A stretch of DNA of 64,000 bases, taken from contig NZ_CP009428.1 in the NCBI RefSeq assembly GCF_000758725.1, positions 558,001 through 622,000 of the forward strand. The letters are read 5' to 3'. Below, piece after piece: positions 7,970 through 17,354 of the stretch (the stretch's first letter is position 1; each line of letters begins with the position of its first letter). Both the position numbers and the translations under genes were made by a program. Under the pieces are notes generated by a model, which was not told where the DNA came from, did not search any database, and was given only the letters and a program-made list of their open reading frames with translations. Source of the DNA: Paenibacillus odorifer (GTDB lineage: Bacteria; Bacillota; Bacilli; Paenibacillales; Paenibacillaceae).

Positions 7970-8062
7970 CGTCCATGGGCGTTAGTTATCGAATGGGGCT
8001 TTAGTATGGTAGTATTATGAGATGAAAGTTGTATTTTATTTTGCCGAGGTGGGAGTGAATCT

Positions 8063-9475
8063 ATGGGTTATCTTAAAATATTTTTTGGAAACACCGCAAT
8101 GCTAATAGCTGTAGCCTATTTGGCTAATCTTATATATAAAAACACCATTTCAAATGCAAGTGTAGGAATAAAAAAGGTAAGCTGGGTATTACTGGCCATT
8201 TTTGCCGGGTGGATTAGTACTCTTTTTGGATATAGGCTGGGTGAGCATGTGATTTTTGATTTACGTTTTGTGCCACTTATTATATCAACGCTGGCTTATC
8301 CGCATCCTTTCATTCTTGTTTTGATCGGTATAGGAACAGGTCTTACACGGTTAACTTTTGGAGTAAATGAGGCGGCGATGGCCGGAACCATTAATCTGTC
8401 CATTCTAGGATTTGTTTGTGCTGCGCTTAGCTACTGGGTCAGACGATCTAACTTATGTATGGTGAACAAAGGTTTGATCGTGATTCTAGTCATAAATGTA
8501 ATGAACGCAATCAACATTATGGTGTTTGGTGTGATCCCCGCCCCAGAGTACATAAAAGAGATTATGCCGATTACTTTCCCTGCCGGATTGATTCTAAGTG
8601 TTCTATTCTCCTTAATTATCCGTGACTTTCAATTGGGTCTCTTGCGGAATGGACAGATTGAGCGTGCTAATGAACAGCTGTCTGCCCAGACGGAGGAGCT
8701 GCATAAGAATAAGATCGAGCTTGAAGAGCGTGCCGATCAGTTAATGATGGCTTCGCAATTTAAATCGGAATTTCTGGCAAATATGTCTCATGAGCTTAGA
8801 ACGCCACTGAATAGCATTATTAATTTATCGCAATTAATTGAAGACAATGATAATTCTCTTACGGAAGCAGAAATGAGGGAGTATGCAGCTATTATCCGCC
8901 GTTCTGGTGAAGAATTATTGATGATTATTGGCGATATATTAGATCTGTCCAAAGTGGAAGCAGGTCGATTAGATATTATTAATGAAGATTTAAGTGTTAG
9001 TGAGATTCCAGAGATTCTGGCTATGCAGTTCGCTGTGACAGCGAAACAAAAAGAACTGGAATTTAATATTGATATGGAAAAAAATGTTCCACAAATGATT
9101 CATTCCGACCCGCAGCGGATTCAGCAAATCCTGCGCAATTTGCTTTCTAATGCTTTTAAATTTACAAAGTCTGGCCATGTCGCACTCCGTATTCGTCAAG
9201 AGGAACGTGGGGAAAGAGCTATTGTGAAGCATTGGATTGTATTTGAGGTAGAAGATAGCGGTATTGGTATTGCACCAGAGAAGCATGCCATGATCTTTGA
9301 AGCCTTCCAACAGGCGGATCGAACAATTAGTCGAAAATATGGCGGAACAGGATTAGGGCTTTCTATTAGTAATGATTTGGCCAGACTGCTCGGAGGTTTC
9401 ATTACTTTAGAAAGTGAGGAAGGTAAAGGGAGCCGTTTTTCGCTTTATTTACCCCTCGAAATCATAGAAGAGTAA
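8063..9475 (+). CDS. membrane sensor histidine kinase with LytS-type 5TM domain
   Basis: A 470-residue orphan kinase. The first 190 residues form five or six hydrophobic helices with the 5TMR_LYT pattern (LRFVPLIIS, ILVLIGIGTGLTRLTFG). A coiled coil follows (about 205-235), then the dimerisation domain with phospho-acceptor His in MSHELRTPLN and an ATPase domain with the N box, DSGIGI and GGTGLGLSI motifs. There is no receiver domain and no response regulator gene next to it. LytS-type sensors respond to membrane potential or small ligands, but the signal here is unknown. The start ATG follows GGTGGGAGTG. Confidence 0.9.
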   Translation: MGYLKIFFGNTAMLIAVAYLANLIYKNTISNASVGIKKVSWVLLAIFAGWISTLFGYRLGEHVIFDLRFVPLIISTLAYPHPFILVLIGIGTGLTRLTFGVNEAAMAGTINLSILGFVCAALSYWVRRSNLCMVNKGLIVILVINVMNAINIMVFGVIPAPEYIKEIMPITFPAGLILSVLFSLIIRDFQLGLLRNGQIERANEQLSAQTEELHKNKIELEERADQLMMASQFKSEFLANMSHELRTPLNSIINLSQLIEDNDNSLTEAEMREYAAIIRRSGEELLMIIGDILDLSKVEAGRLDIINEDLSVSEIPEILAMQFAVTAKQKELEFNIDMEKNVPQMIHSDPQRIQQILRNLLSNAFKFTKSGHVALRIRQEERGERAIVKHWIVFEVEDSGIGIAPEKHAMIFEAFQQADRTISRKYGGTGLGLSISNDLARLLGGFITLESEEGKGSRFSLYLPLEIIEE

Positions 9476-9570
9476 GCTCCAATATTATTTGTTAATTTGG
9501 CGTATTGACAGTAGATTGATGCGGAGTAGAATGAAGCAAATGCCGCATCAAAGGAGTGTTACCCCTCTCT

Positions 9571-10845
9571 ATGAACAACATGGAAACTAAGCACACAGTT
9601 ACTAGTTCAAAGCGTGTCCGTAAAACCTCAGTACATCGCAGAAATTTGCGCATTGCTACCTGGGAAGGTGTGCCATCGACCATTTTCCAGGTACTGCTGC
9701 AAGGGCAGTTTCTAACAGGATTCCTACTATATTTAGGAGCCACTTCAAGTCAAATTGGATTTGTGCTAGCGCTTACCACCTTGGTTAATGTGATGCAGAT
9801 CGGGGTAGCTTTTTTGATTCAGAAGCTGCCAAGCCGCAAATGGGCTATGGTTACTTTTATCGGCCTGCATAGGATACTTTGGAGTTCTACGGGGCTAATT
9901 CCGTTTATTTTTCCTAAAGAGTATTGGGTCATGGCTTTTATAGCCTTATATACTACTGCATTTATTGCCAATACGGCGGGTGGTGTGCTGTGGAGCTCTG
10001 TGATCAGCGATCTTGTTCCAGCACGTGTGCGCGGACGTTATTTTGGGATTCGTAATACGTTCCTGAATGCACTCGGTAGTCTGGTAATGTATGGTGGGGG
10101 TATCGTTTTGGATCGTTATCCCGGGAGCCATGGCTTTCTGATTCTTTATATTGTTGTGTGGATCTTCGCGATCTCTAACGTCGTTGTATTCTTTTTTTAT
10201 CCCGACGTGCCTTTCGAGAAATCGGAAGAACATAAATTTTTGCCGATGTTTAAGAAACCGCTTAAAGATACTTTATTTATGAAGTCTACTTTGTTTCTGG
10301 CCGCCTGGTTGCTGCTGCAGAATCTAACTGTTCCGCTATATTCGTATGTCATGTTGCAGTTACTTCATATAAATTATGAAACGTTATCACTGCTTAATGT
10401 GTCCCAGACTCTTTTTATGATGGCCAGTTTCTACGTTTGGGGCAATCTAAATGCAAAATATAGCAATAAACGTCTGTTGTTCTTTACGTTGCCGATTATT
10501 GCCTTGTCCTCTTTAATGTGGGGACTCTTGTCTGTGCTGCCGATGCTGTTGGTGTTGTTTGCCGCTCATATTGTTTTTGGTGTAGGTGTAGGCGGTTTCA
10601 ACCAGCTGGCCTTTAATTTTATTATTGGGGACACGCCGAAAAAAGAACGGCCTATGTATATGGCGACCTATGCGGCGCTTACGGGTTTATCATCCTTTTT
10701 TGGCCCGCTTATCGGGGGACAGTTGTATGAAAAAATTGCCCACTGGCCGCAATGGACCCAAGTATACGGTATGCAGTTGGTAGTGGGAACGCTTATGATT
10801 GCTCTTGCCTTCCTGCTGGGCCGTCGTATTCTAAAGGACGAATAG
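9571..10845 (+). CDS. MFS transporter
   Basis: A protein of about 424 residues with twelve hydrophobic segments and the MFS pattern, including VPARVRGRYFGIRNT in the loop after helix 4, which marks the family's cytoplasmic motif. The first 30 residues are basic and cytoplasmic. I place the start at ATG 9571, 14 bases after AAGGAG; an in-frame GTG at 9556 overlaps that site and is less likely. Substrate is unknown. The next gene starts 19 bases downstream, so the two are probably co-transcribed. Confidence 0.85.
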   Translation: MNNMETKHTVTSSKRVRKTSVHRRNLRIATWEGVPSTIFQVLLQGQFLTGFLLYLGATSSQIGFVLALTTLVNVMQIGVAFLIQKLPSRKWAMVTFIGLHRILWSSTGLIPFIFPKEYWVMAFIALYTTAFIANTAGGVLWSSVISDLVPARVRGRYFGIRNTFLNALGSLVMYGGGIVLDRYPGSHGFLILYIVVWIFAISNVVVFFFYPDVPFEKSEEHKFLPMFKKPLKDTLFMKSTLFLAAWLLLQNLTVPLYSYVMLQLLHINYETLSLLNVSQTLFMMASFYVWGNLNAKYSNKRLLFFTLPIIALSSLMWGLLSVLPMLLVLFAAHIVFGVGVGGFNQLAFNFIIGDTPKKERPMYMATYAALTGLSSFFGPLIGGQLYEKIAHWPQWTQVYGMQLVVGTLMIALAFLLGRRILKDE

Positions 10846-10864
10846 AAGTAAAGGGGACTATTCC

Positions 10865-11530
10865 ATGTTAAGGATTGCGTTGGTATTAGGGGCTACTGGG
10901 TTAGTAGGGAAAGCGGTTACGGAGGAATTGCTGAATCGTGAAGGTTGGGGTGAGGTGAGAGTGCTTGTACGGACTCCATTAGCTTTAGAACATCCCAAGC
11001 TTAAGCAAATCGTTGTGGATTGGGAGAACCTGGCGGAGTATAGCGATTCGTTCGAAGGCGTTCATTCCATCTTCTGTTGCCTCGGGACTACGATCAAGAA
11101 GGCAGGTTCACAAGAGAAGTTCGAACGTGTTGATCTGGATTATCCGCTTGCAGCTGCTACTATTGCGAGAGATCACGGTGTTAAACAGTTTTTGGTTGTT
11201 TCATCCATGGGGGCAGATGCCAAATCGCGCAATTTCTACAGTCGGACTAAGGGTAGAGCAGAGGAAGCGTTAAGCAAAATCGGTTTTCAAGGGCTGCATT
11301 TGTTTCGGCCATCCTTGCTGCTGGGTCATCGTGAGGAATTCAGACTGGGAGAACGCGTCGCGGCTAGATTGATGAAAGCGCTGGAGTTTGTAATGGTTGG
11401 CAAAGCAGCTAAATATCGTGCCATTCCTGGTGTAACTGTGGCGAGAGCTATGGTTAACATTGCCTCTGCTGACACGCATGGTTTGCATATCTACACGAAT
11501 GAAGTAATACATGTGATTGGAAAACGATAA
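10865..11530 (+). CDS. NAD(P)-binding Rossmann protein (atypical SDR, HTATIP2/YbjT type)
   Basis: The 221-residue protein opens with the dinucleotide-binding motif GATGLVGKAV and a basic residue after strand 2 (VLVRTPL), suggesting NADP. It continues with FCCLGTTIKKAG, VSSMGADAKS and YSRTKGRAEEAL, the atypical SDR pattern with Tyr/Lys. It is likely an NAD(P)H-dependent reductase or epimerase-like protein of unknown substrate. It follows the MFS gene closely. Confidence 0.8.
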   Translation: MLRIALVLGATGLVGKAVTEELLNREGWGEVRVLVRTPLALEHPKLKQIVVDWENLAEYSDSFEGVHSIFCCLGTTIKKAGSQEKFERVDLDYPLAAATIARDHGVKQFLVVSSMGADAKSRNFYSRTKGRAEEALSKIGFQGLHLFRPSLLLGHREEFRLGERVAARLMKALEFVMVGKAAKYRAIPGVTVARAMVNIASADTHGLHIYTNEVIHVIGKR

Positions 11531-11623
11531 GTTTTTCGGGCTGCTAATAAATTTGCATTACGGTGAGAACAGGACTTACAATGGACAATAAATGATCAGC
11601 GTTTAATGGAGAGGGGTAACAAG

Positions 11624-12004
11624 ATGAGTAAAAAACAAGTAGCTACTACAAAAGCACCTGGAGCCATTGGTCCTTATAGTCAAGCCATTACCACCGGTAG
11701 TTGGGTATACACTTCAGGACAGCTGGGCCTTAATCCAGAGACAGGGAATTTGGCTGAAGGCGTTCAGGAACAAGCTCGTCAAGCACTTAGCAATGTACAA
11801 GCTATTCTTGAGGAGGCTGGTGCATCACTGGATCATGTAGTGAAGACCACTGTATTCCTAAAGGATATGAATGATTTTGCAGCAGTTAATGAGGTTTACA
11901 GCACCTTCTTTAAAGAACCTTATCCTGCCCGCAGTGCCATTGAGGTTGCCCGTCTGCCAAAAGATGGCCTTGTTGAGATCGAAGCGGTAGCGCGTAAAAA
12001 ATAA
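11624..12004 (+). CDS. ridA: RidA family enamine/imine deaminase
   Basis: A 126-residue member of the YjgF/YER057c/UK114 family, which hydrolyses reactive enamines and imines formed by PLP enzymes. Family features are APGAIGPYSQA near the N-terminus, YTSGQLGLNPETG, VVKTTVFLKDM and PARSAIEVARLPKDGLVEIEA, with the Arg that binds the substrate carboxylate. ATG 11624 is chosen because GAGAGGGG precedes it; an upstream ATG at 11606 has no such site. Confidence 0.92.
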   Translation: MSKKQVATTKAPGAIGPYSQAITTGSWVYTSGQLGLNPETGNLAEGVQEQARQALSNVQAILEEAGASLDHVVKTTVFLKDMNDFAAVNEVYSTFFKEPYPARSAIEVARLPKDGLVEIEAVARKK

Positions 12005-12035
12005 ATATGATTTCGCACTTCTAAATTAATCTACA

Positions 12036-12079
12036 AAAAAGGCAGGCTCAGAAGGATCACCTTCTGAGCCTGCCTTTTT
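12036..12079. terminator. bidirectional terminator between ridA and the TspO-like gene
   Basis: GGCAGGCTCAGAAGG pairs with its exact complement across a 4-base loop. The stem has an A run before it and a T run after it. Confidence 0.92.
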
Positions 12080-12097
12080 ATAATATCAAAAGGACAA

Positions 12098-12871
12098 TCA
12101 GTATCTGCTGTATCTTCTGCGGGGTGTGAGCAATAGCCAAATGCTGTAGAGCAGCAGAAGACCTGCCGTTATTGTGCCCGTCACAAAGACTGCATTAGCC
12201 TCTCTATGTTCCAGGGCAATCGCGATGAAAGCCCATACGAAGACCAGAGGATAGATGCTGTCTCGGTTAGGATAGCTGACTAACACCGCAAGCAGTGTCC
12301 CCACGCAGAGCATGATCACAGCCCAGGTTATCCCGCTAAGTCCAAATCCATCCCAATGATTTTTCTCTAGAACAACGCTAACATTCACGATAGTAGCCAC
12401 AGAGATCCAGCCAAGGTATATAATAAAGGGTAGCTTGATCAACCATTTCTCACCTGAAGTAGGATTTGCGATCTGGCGCGATTTGCGATAGATAACAATG
12501 ATTGAAATTAACATTAACACCATGGCAATCAATGAAAGCTCGATGTATAGATACTGCCAGAGGAAAAGCCAGCTCATATTAAAAACACAGCTCAGGATAA
12601 ACCAGAACGAAATAACTCGTACAGAATCCCTAGAGCTTGTATAGGAGCGGAATTGATAAATAACGAAACCGGCTAACAATAAATAAATCAGCGACCAAAT
12701 GGAGAAGGCATAGCCAGCAGGAGTCATGTAAGTCTTATATTTGTCAGAGATCTCTCCTGTACTGTTTCCGCCCAAAGGCAAGGTTACCGCCAGCACATTT
12801 ACGATAATTACACCCACAAAGAATACGAGGTTCCACCATTTATAAGGATTATAACGTCTCAAATTATTCAC
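12098..12871 (-). CDS. TspO/MBR-like (tryptophan-rich sensory) membrane protein
   Basis: A 257-residue membrane protein with about seven hydrophobic segments and many Trp residues. The stretch MTPAGYAFSIWSLIYLLL is typical of TspO-like proteins found in Bacillales. Classical TspO has five helices and about 160 residues, so this belongs to the longer related group whose ligand is unknown. It stands alone on the minus strand and shares a terminator with ridA. Confidence 0.65.
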   Translation of the reverse strand: MNNLRRYNPYKWWNLVFFVGVIIVNVLAVTLPLGGNSTGEISDKYKTYMTPAGYAFSIWSLIYLLLAGFVIYQFRSYTSSRDSVRVISFWFILSCVFNMSWLFLWQYLYIELSLIAMVLMLISIIVIYRKSRQIANPTSGEKWLIKLPFIIYLGWISVATIVNVSVVLEKNHWDGFGLSGITWAVIMLCVGTLLAVLVSYPNRDSIYPLVFVWAFIAIALEHREANAVFVTGTITAGLLLLYSIWLLLTPRRRYSRY

Positions 12872-13325
12872 TCCCTAGCTTTTTTAATAGGGTGTTGCTT
12901 ATTTAGAATATACCCCTTTTTGGCACAATTAAGACTATAAAAAGAAAAGAAGTGACTAGTGAGTCATAACATTCTTGGATAGCAGGGCAGTAGTGCGGGG
13001 TATTTTAAATGAATCAAATTACTGGGTGTTTCTATATCCTTCAACTTTATTTCATAAAAATCTACAGAAAATATGCAGAAATGTTTTTAAATCAGCGCTT
13101 TTTCGTATAAGATGAAGAGATGAAGATTCAAGAAAATATAAGTTTTGTCCTAGTTCTTTATCCTTATATTTACCGCAGGAGTGCATCCCCTCTCTAAAAG
13201 AGGAAGAGGCGGCTTCTACTTGTATAGCTTCAAAATTTATTTCTCGCGGAAAAGGTTGCAGTTACCCTTCCTGATGGTGGGGGGCTGGTTCTTTTTTTGC
13301 TTGCTTAAAAGACAGGAGATCACCG
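12872..13325. other. gene-free gap between divergent tspO-like and SNF2 genes
   Basis: About 450 bp with no open frame I would call. It holds a small hairpin (CCTCT/AGAGG near 13190) and the AGGAG site of the helicase gene. No riboswitch or operator was recognised. Confidence 0.5.
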
Positions 13326-16300
13326 ATGACTAAGCATCTGTATGCAATATGGTTAGGGGACGTTTTATTTTGCTTCTCTGGCGAAACTTCGGAGCCGAAG
13401 GTTGACGCTTGGACTCGCGTAGTGAAGCGGATGGAGCTACAGGGAGGAGTGCGTCCTTTTGCAACTGCTGCTCTGCGTCTGGCAGAAGTGAAATATCCGG
13501 CTCCCCCTGTAGAGGGGAAGCCAGCCCGGCGCGGATTGCCCGGACGAACGTTCGAAGGGCTCGCCTTGGTTCCTAGCGATGCATTTCAACTGCTTCTGGC
13601 ATGGGATGAGACGTTATGCCGAGATCAGGGAGTGGAGCCAGGCGGCGAACTGCGTTACTGGGCAGCAGCGGCACGTTTTGCGCTGGAGCTGATGGGTACA
13701 GGCGGGATTACGCCGGGAGCCTTGCCACCACGCCCCGTGGGCTCACGTCGCCGCGGCGGAGAACAGGCGGCGACAGTCTGCTGGTCGCCAGCTTTCCGAA
13801 AGCAGGAGGACAAAGAGATCTTTTTGCAGCTGGCAGCATCCATGCCTGTTCTTGCACTAGGAACGCATATCGCAGAGGCAGGGGATCTATCCTCTCGCGA
13901 TGAGGCTGGAGCTTATGTGCTTTACTCCTTTATGCAGGCTGTAATGACTGCTGAGATAAAAAAGGTAATTGCGGGCATTGAAAGTGAGTTAACCCCTTAT
14001 AAAGCAAATTATCGCCGGGGTTATTCTCCTTTAACTGAACTGTGGTGGAATAGCCTTCTCACTGGAAGCCGAGATATACCCGTGCAAGGAACTCCAGCAG
14101 AGGTGACGGACCTTTTGGTCACTGTGAACGAGACCGCTGGCAGCGATGTGCCACATTCAGAGCCAGAGGAAGCGCGGAGCGGGCAGCTGGGTCTTGGGCT
14201 ACGGCTGGAGCCGCCAGAAGACAATAATGAAGTCTGGCGGTTAACCTTCTGGGCGGAGAATAAGGAAGAAGGGGAATTCTGGTTTCCCGCCAAATCGATC
14301 TGGAGCAGTAAGGAACGAGAGTTTACGTTATGGGGGAAACGCTATCGCAATATCCAGCAGCAGCTGCTTATAGCGCTGGGCCGGGCTGCGAAGATATCGC
14401 CGGATATCCAGCGCGCTCTTGCTAAGCCTGCGCCTACGGGGGCAGATTTGGAACCAGAACGTCTTTATTTCTTTTTGAAGGAGACGGTGCAGCAGCTGCG
14501 CGATCGGGGAATAACGGTGCAGATGCCTTCGCGCTGGAGCCGTGAAGGACGCCGCCGCATTGGCATGAAGATGAAAATGCAGCCAGGCGTGAACGGGGGC
14601 GATAGTCCTGCGCCCGCGGCTCTGGGTATGGAAGAGCTGATCTCGTTCCGTATTGAGGCCTCGCTTGGAGAAAGTGCGATTAGTGAGGAAGAACTAAACG
14701 CATTAGTAGAGGCTGGCGTACCTTTTGTACGTTTCCGCGGGGAATGGATCGAGATAGATCCTAAAGAAATCCGCCAGGTTCTTAGATATATGAAACGCCA
14801 TGAAAACGGAGAAATGACTGCCGCGGATTGGATGCGCCTAGAAGCCGAGGATGGTGAAGATCGGCTCTGGAAAGGAATGTCCGTCACTGGGATGGAGACA
14901 TCCGGGCTGTTGGCATCGCTTATGCGCGGAGATGTATTACGTAATCTTCCGGTGCGTCCCGTACCTGAAGGTCTGCATGGAACTTTAAGACCTTATCAAG
15001 AGCGGGGTTATCAGTGGCTGGCCGAGCTCAGTGGTCTGGGTTTTGGGGTATGTCTCGCCGATGATATGGGTCTAGGTAAAACGGTGCAGGTTATCACCTG
15101 CCTGCTGGACCGGGCGTTAAGTGCTCCCCCTGAAGAGAAGCAGGAGCCTGTGCTGATTCTCTGCCCAACTTCGCTTCTTGGCAACTGGCAGCGGGAGCTG
15201 CAGCGCTTTGCTCCTTCGCTTAATGTACACATACATCATGGTGGACGCCGTGTTCGGGGAGATAGCTTCTTAGAACTGGCAACCAGTCATGATATCGTAC
15301 TGACGACCTATCACTTGGCAGGGCGTGACAGCGAGGATTTAGCTAATGTTCAGTGGTCAACAGTGGTGCTGGATGAAGCTCAATATATTAAAAATCACCG
15401 TACGAAGCAGGCGCAGAGTGTGATGAAGTTATCAGCGCCGCATCGCATAGCTATGACGGGTACTCCGGTAGAGAACAGACTTGGCGAGTTATGGTCTATT
15501 TTCCACTTTTTAAACCCGGGCTATTTAGGAACCTATCATTCCTTCCGGCAGCGTTATGTGTCTGGGGAGGGTGGGGAGCGTCTGCGGGAGCTGCATCGCT
15601 TGGTATCACCCTTCCTGTTGCGGCGTCTGAAGAGTGATCCGGATATTTCTAAGGATTTACCGGAGAAGCTGGAGTTGAAGTCTTATTGCCCGCTGACCGA
15701 GACCCAAGCTGCCCTGTATCAGGGTGTTGTGGATGAAATGCTCGGCGTGATCGGGGAGAGCAGTGGTATGGCTCGCCGTGGACTGGTGTTATCCTCTCTG
15801 ACGAAGCTGAAGCAGATTTGCGATCATCCTCAGCTATTCCGGAAAGAAGAAGGTCGCAGTCCGCGTAATGAACATTCCGGTAAAATGGAGGTTATGTTCG
15901 AGGTGTTGGACAGTATTGCTGAAGTTGGCGAATCTGTGTTGATCTTTACGCAATACGTAGCGATGGGTGAGCTGCTGGTGAGCAAGCTTACTAAGCGTTA
16001 TGGTACATCGCCATTGTTCCTTCACGGAGGGATTCCAAAACGAGAGCGTGACGAGATGGTGCATGATTTTCAAGAGGGCAAGGGTCCATCCTTCTTCGTG
16101 TTATCTCTTAAAGCGGGCGGAGTAGGTTTGAACTTAACCCGGGCCAATCATGTTATTCATTACGATCGCTGGTGGAATCCGGCAGTGGAGAATCAGGCGA
16201 CAGACCGGGCTTTCCGAATTGGACAGGATAAGAATGTTCAAGTTCATAAGCTGATTTGCCAAGGAACACTGGAGGAACGTATTGACGAATTAATTGAGCG

Positions 16301-16412
16301 GAAGAAAAGCCTTTCGGAGCAGGTTGTTGGTTCTGGTGAAACATGGTTGACCGAGATGTCTAATCATGAACTGAAGGAGCTTATTGAACTGCAGGATCAG
16401 GATTGGATGTAA
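13326..16412 (+). CDS. SNF2-family DEAD/DEAH-like helicase (YwqA type)
   Basis: A 1028-residue double-stranded DNA translocase. The N-terminal 500 residues correspond to the bacterial SNF2-associated region. The ATPase follows with Walker A DDMGLGKT (about 580), LCPTSLLGNW, DEAQYIKN as Walker B, MTGTPVENRLGELW, then helicase C motifs VLIFTQY, LHGG, LSLKAGGVGLNLT and DRWWNPAVENQATDRAFRIGQ. In Bacillus, ywqA is followed by the SWIM zinc-finger gene ywqB. Here the next gene, 33 bases away, encodes an unrelated-looking protein without a SWIM motif. The role is probably in DNA repair or recombination, but this is inferred. Confidence 0.9.
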   Translation: MTKHLYAIWLGDVLFCFSGETSEPKVDAWTRVVKRMELQGGVRPFATAALRLAEVKYPAPPVEGKPARRGLPGRTFEGLALVPSDAFQLLLAWDETLCRDQGVEPGGELRYWAAAARFALELMGTGGITPGALPPRPVGSRRRGGEQAATVCWSPAFRKQEDKEIFLQLAASMPVLALGTHIAEAGDLSSRDEAGAYVLYSFMQAVMTAEIKKVIAGIESELTPYKANYRRGYSPLTELWWNSLLTGSRDIPVQGTPAEVTDLLVTVNETAGSDVPHSEPEEARSGQLGLGLRLEPPEDNNEVWRLTFWAENKEEGEFWFPAKSIWSSKEREFTLWGKRYRNIQQQLLIALGRAAKISPDIQRALAKPAPTGADLEPERLYFFLKETVQQLRDRGITVQMPSRWSREGRRRIGMKMKMQPGVNGGDSPAPAALGMEELISFRIEASLGESAISEEELNALVEAGVPFVRFRGEWIEIDPKEIRQVLRYMKRHENGEMTAADWMRLEAEDGEDRLWKGMSVTGMETSGLLASLMRGDVLRNLPVRPVPEGLHGTLRPYQERGYQWLAELSGLGFGVCLADDMGLGKTVQVITCLLDRALSAPPEEKQEPVLILCPTSLLGNWQRELQRFAPSLNVHIHHGGRRVRGDSFLELATSHDIVLTTYHLAGRDSEDLANVQWSTVVLDEAQYIKNHRTKQAQSVMKLSAPHRIAMTGTPVENRLGELWSIFHFLNPGYLGTYHSFRQRYVSGEGGERLRELHRLVSPFLLRRLKSDPDISKDLPEKLELKSYCPLTETQAALYQGVVDEMLGVIGESSGMARRGLVLSSLTKLKQICDHPQLFRKEEGRSPRNEHSGKMEVMFEVLDSIAEVGESVLIFTQYVAMGELLVSKLTKRYGTSPLFLHGGIPKRERDEMVHDFQEGKGPSFFVLSLKAGGVGLNLTRANHVIHYDRWWNPAVENQATDRAFRIGQDKNVQVHKLICQGTLEERIDELIERKKSLSEQVVGSGETWLTEMSNHELKELIELQDQDWM

Positions 16413-16445
16413 GGAAAGACATGAGCAATACGGAGGGATCAAACA

Positions 16446-17237
16446 ATGAGTGAACTGTTAGAGATGCGGCTGGAAGTTGTGCCTGGATTAGTAAAAGCAG
16501 CATGGACGACTTCGCCCGGGAGAGTGACGGGAGGGTCGCGGGCAAAGGGTGAATGGAATGTCGGTACTTCTGCTGTTCCTCAGGGACAAAGACCGGAGCG
16601 ACCTCTCTCTCTGAAGGTTCCAGTATGGCATGCTGCCCGTAGAAAAGAAATATTGCGGCGTCTGGCGCTAAGTCCGGATGAGGTATTTGCATTGTTGCAG
16701 GGGAGATTAACGGGTGGGCTGGCGGAACTGGATCTTCTGCCTACAGATACAGAGCTGGAGCAGGCCCTCTTTGAGGGTGAAGGGTTAGAGGATCAGGCGG
16801 AGATTCTGCAGCTTATAAAAGAACGACTTGCTGAAGAACCGCTGCTGGCGCTTTCTCTGAGAGGATTTACTAAGGGAGAACTCCTGGATGGAATATTTGC
16901 CCTTTGGGCTGAAAGTGATATAGCTGCCGATGATTCTGAGACAGAGGCAGCCCCAGTTAGTGAGCTTGCAACGGAATTAGCACGGCTAGAGCGCAAGGGC
17001 CCCGCAATTTCCTCTGGAGAATGGCTTGCAGAAGCGGCTGCTGAAGGTTCGCTTCACCAGCCGGGACCGCAGTTCCATGAGATTACGGCTAGGCCATTTC
17101 CTTCATCGCCGGTAGTAGCAGCGGTAACGGAAGACTGGGGAGCTTTGCTGCCTCAGACACCTAAGGCGCTAGAAGGCCTAACTTTGATTATGAATCGAGT
17201 AGCAGAAGCTGCTGCCCGTCGAGCAAGTAAGGCGTAA
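16446..17237 (+). CDS. unknown protein in operon with the SNF2 helicase
   Basis: I do not recognise this 263-residue protein. It is acidic and Ala/Leu/Glu-rich, predicted mostly helical, with no Cys-rich zinc motif, no signal and no membrane segment. Residues 55-150 (RRKEILRRLALSPDEVFALL and onward) look like a helical domain, and there is a low-complexity acidic linker near 160. It follows the helicase by 33 bases with its own GGAGG site, occupying the place of the SWIM-domain partner found in other Bacillales. A functional link to the helicase is inferred from position only. Confidence 0.6.
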   Translation: MSELLEMRLEVVPGLVKAAWTTSPGRVTGGSRAKGEWNVGTSAVPQGQRPERPLSLKVPVWHAARRKEILRRLALSPDEVFALLQGRLTGGLAELDLLPTDTELEQALFEGEGLEDQAEILQLIKERLAEEPLLALSLRGFTKGELLDGIFALWAESDIAADDSETEAAPVSELATELARLERKGPAISSGEWLAEAAAEGSLHQPGPQFHEITARPFPSSPVVAAVTEDWGALLPQTPKALEGLTLIMNRVAEAAARRASKA

Positions 17238-17259
17238 TTAAACAGCAGTGGAGTTTAGA

Positions 17260-17293
17260 GAAGCCGCATCCTATCTGAGGAGGCGGCTTCTTT
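17260..17293 (+). terminator. terminator after the SNF2 operon
   Basis: GAAGCCG pairs with CGGCTTC over a 20-base loop region that contains further partial pairing, followed by a short T run. Confidence 0.65.
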
Positions 17294-17354
17294 GTGTAAA
17301 GCTTCTGTAACCTTTTACTATTAAACTCTGTCTATGATTATAGAATAGAAGGAA

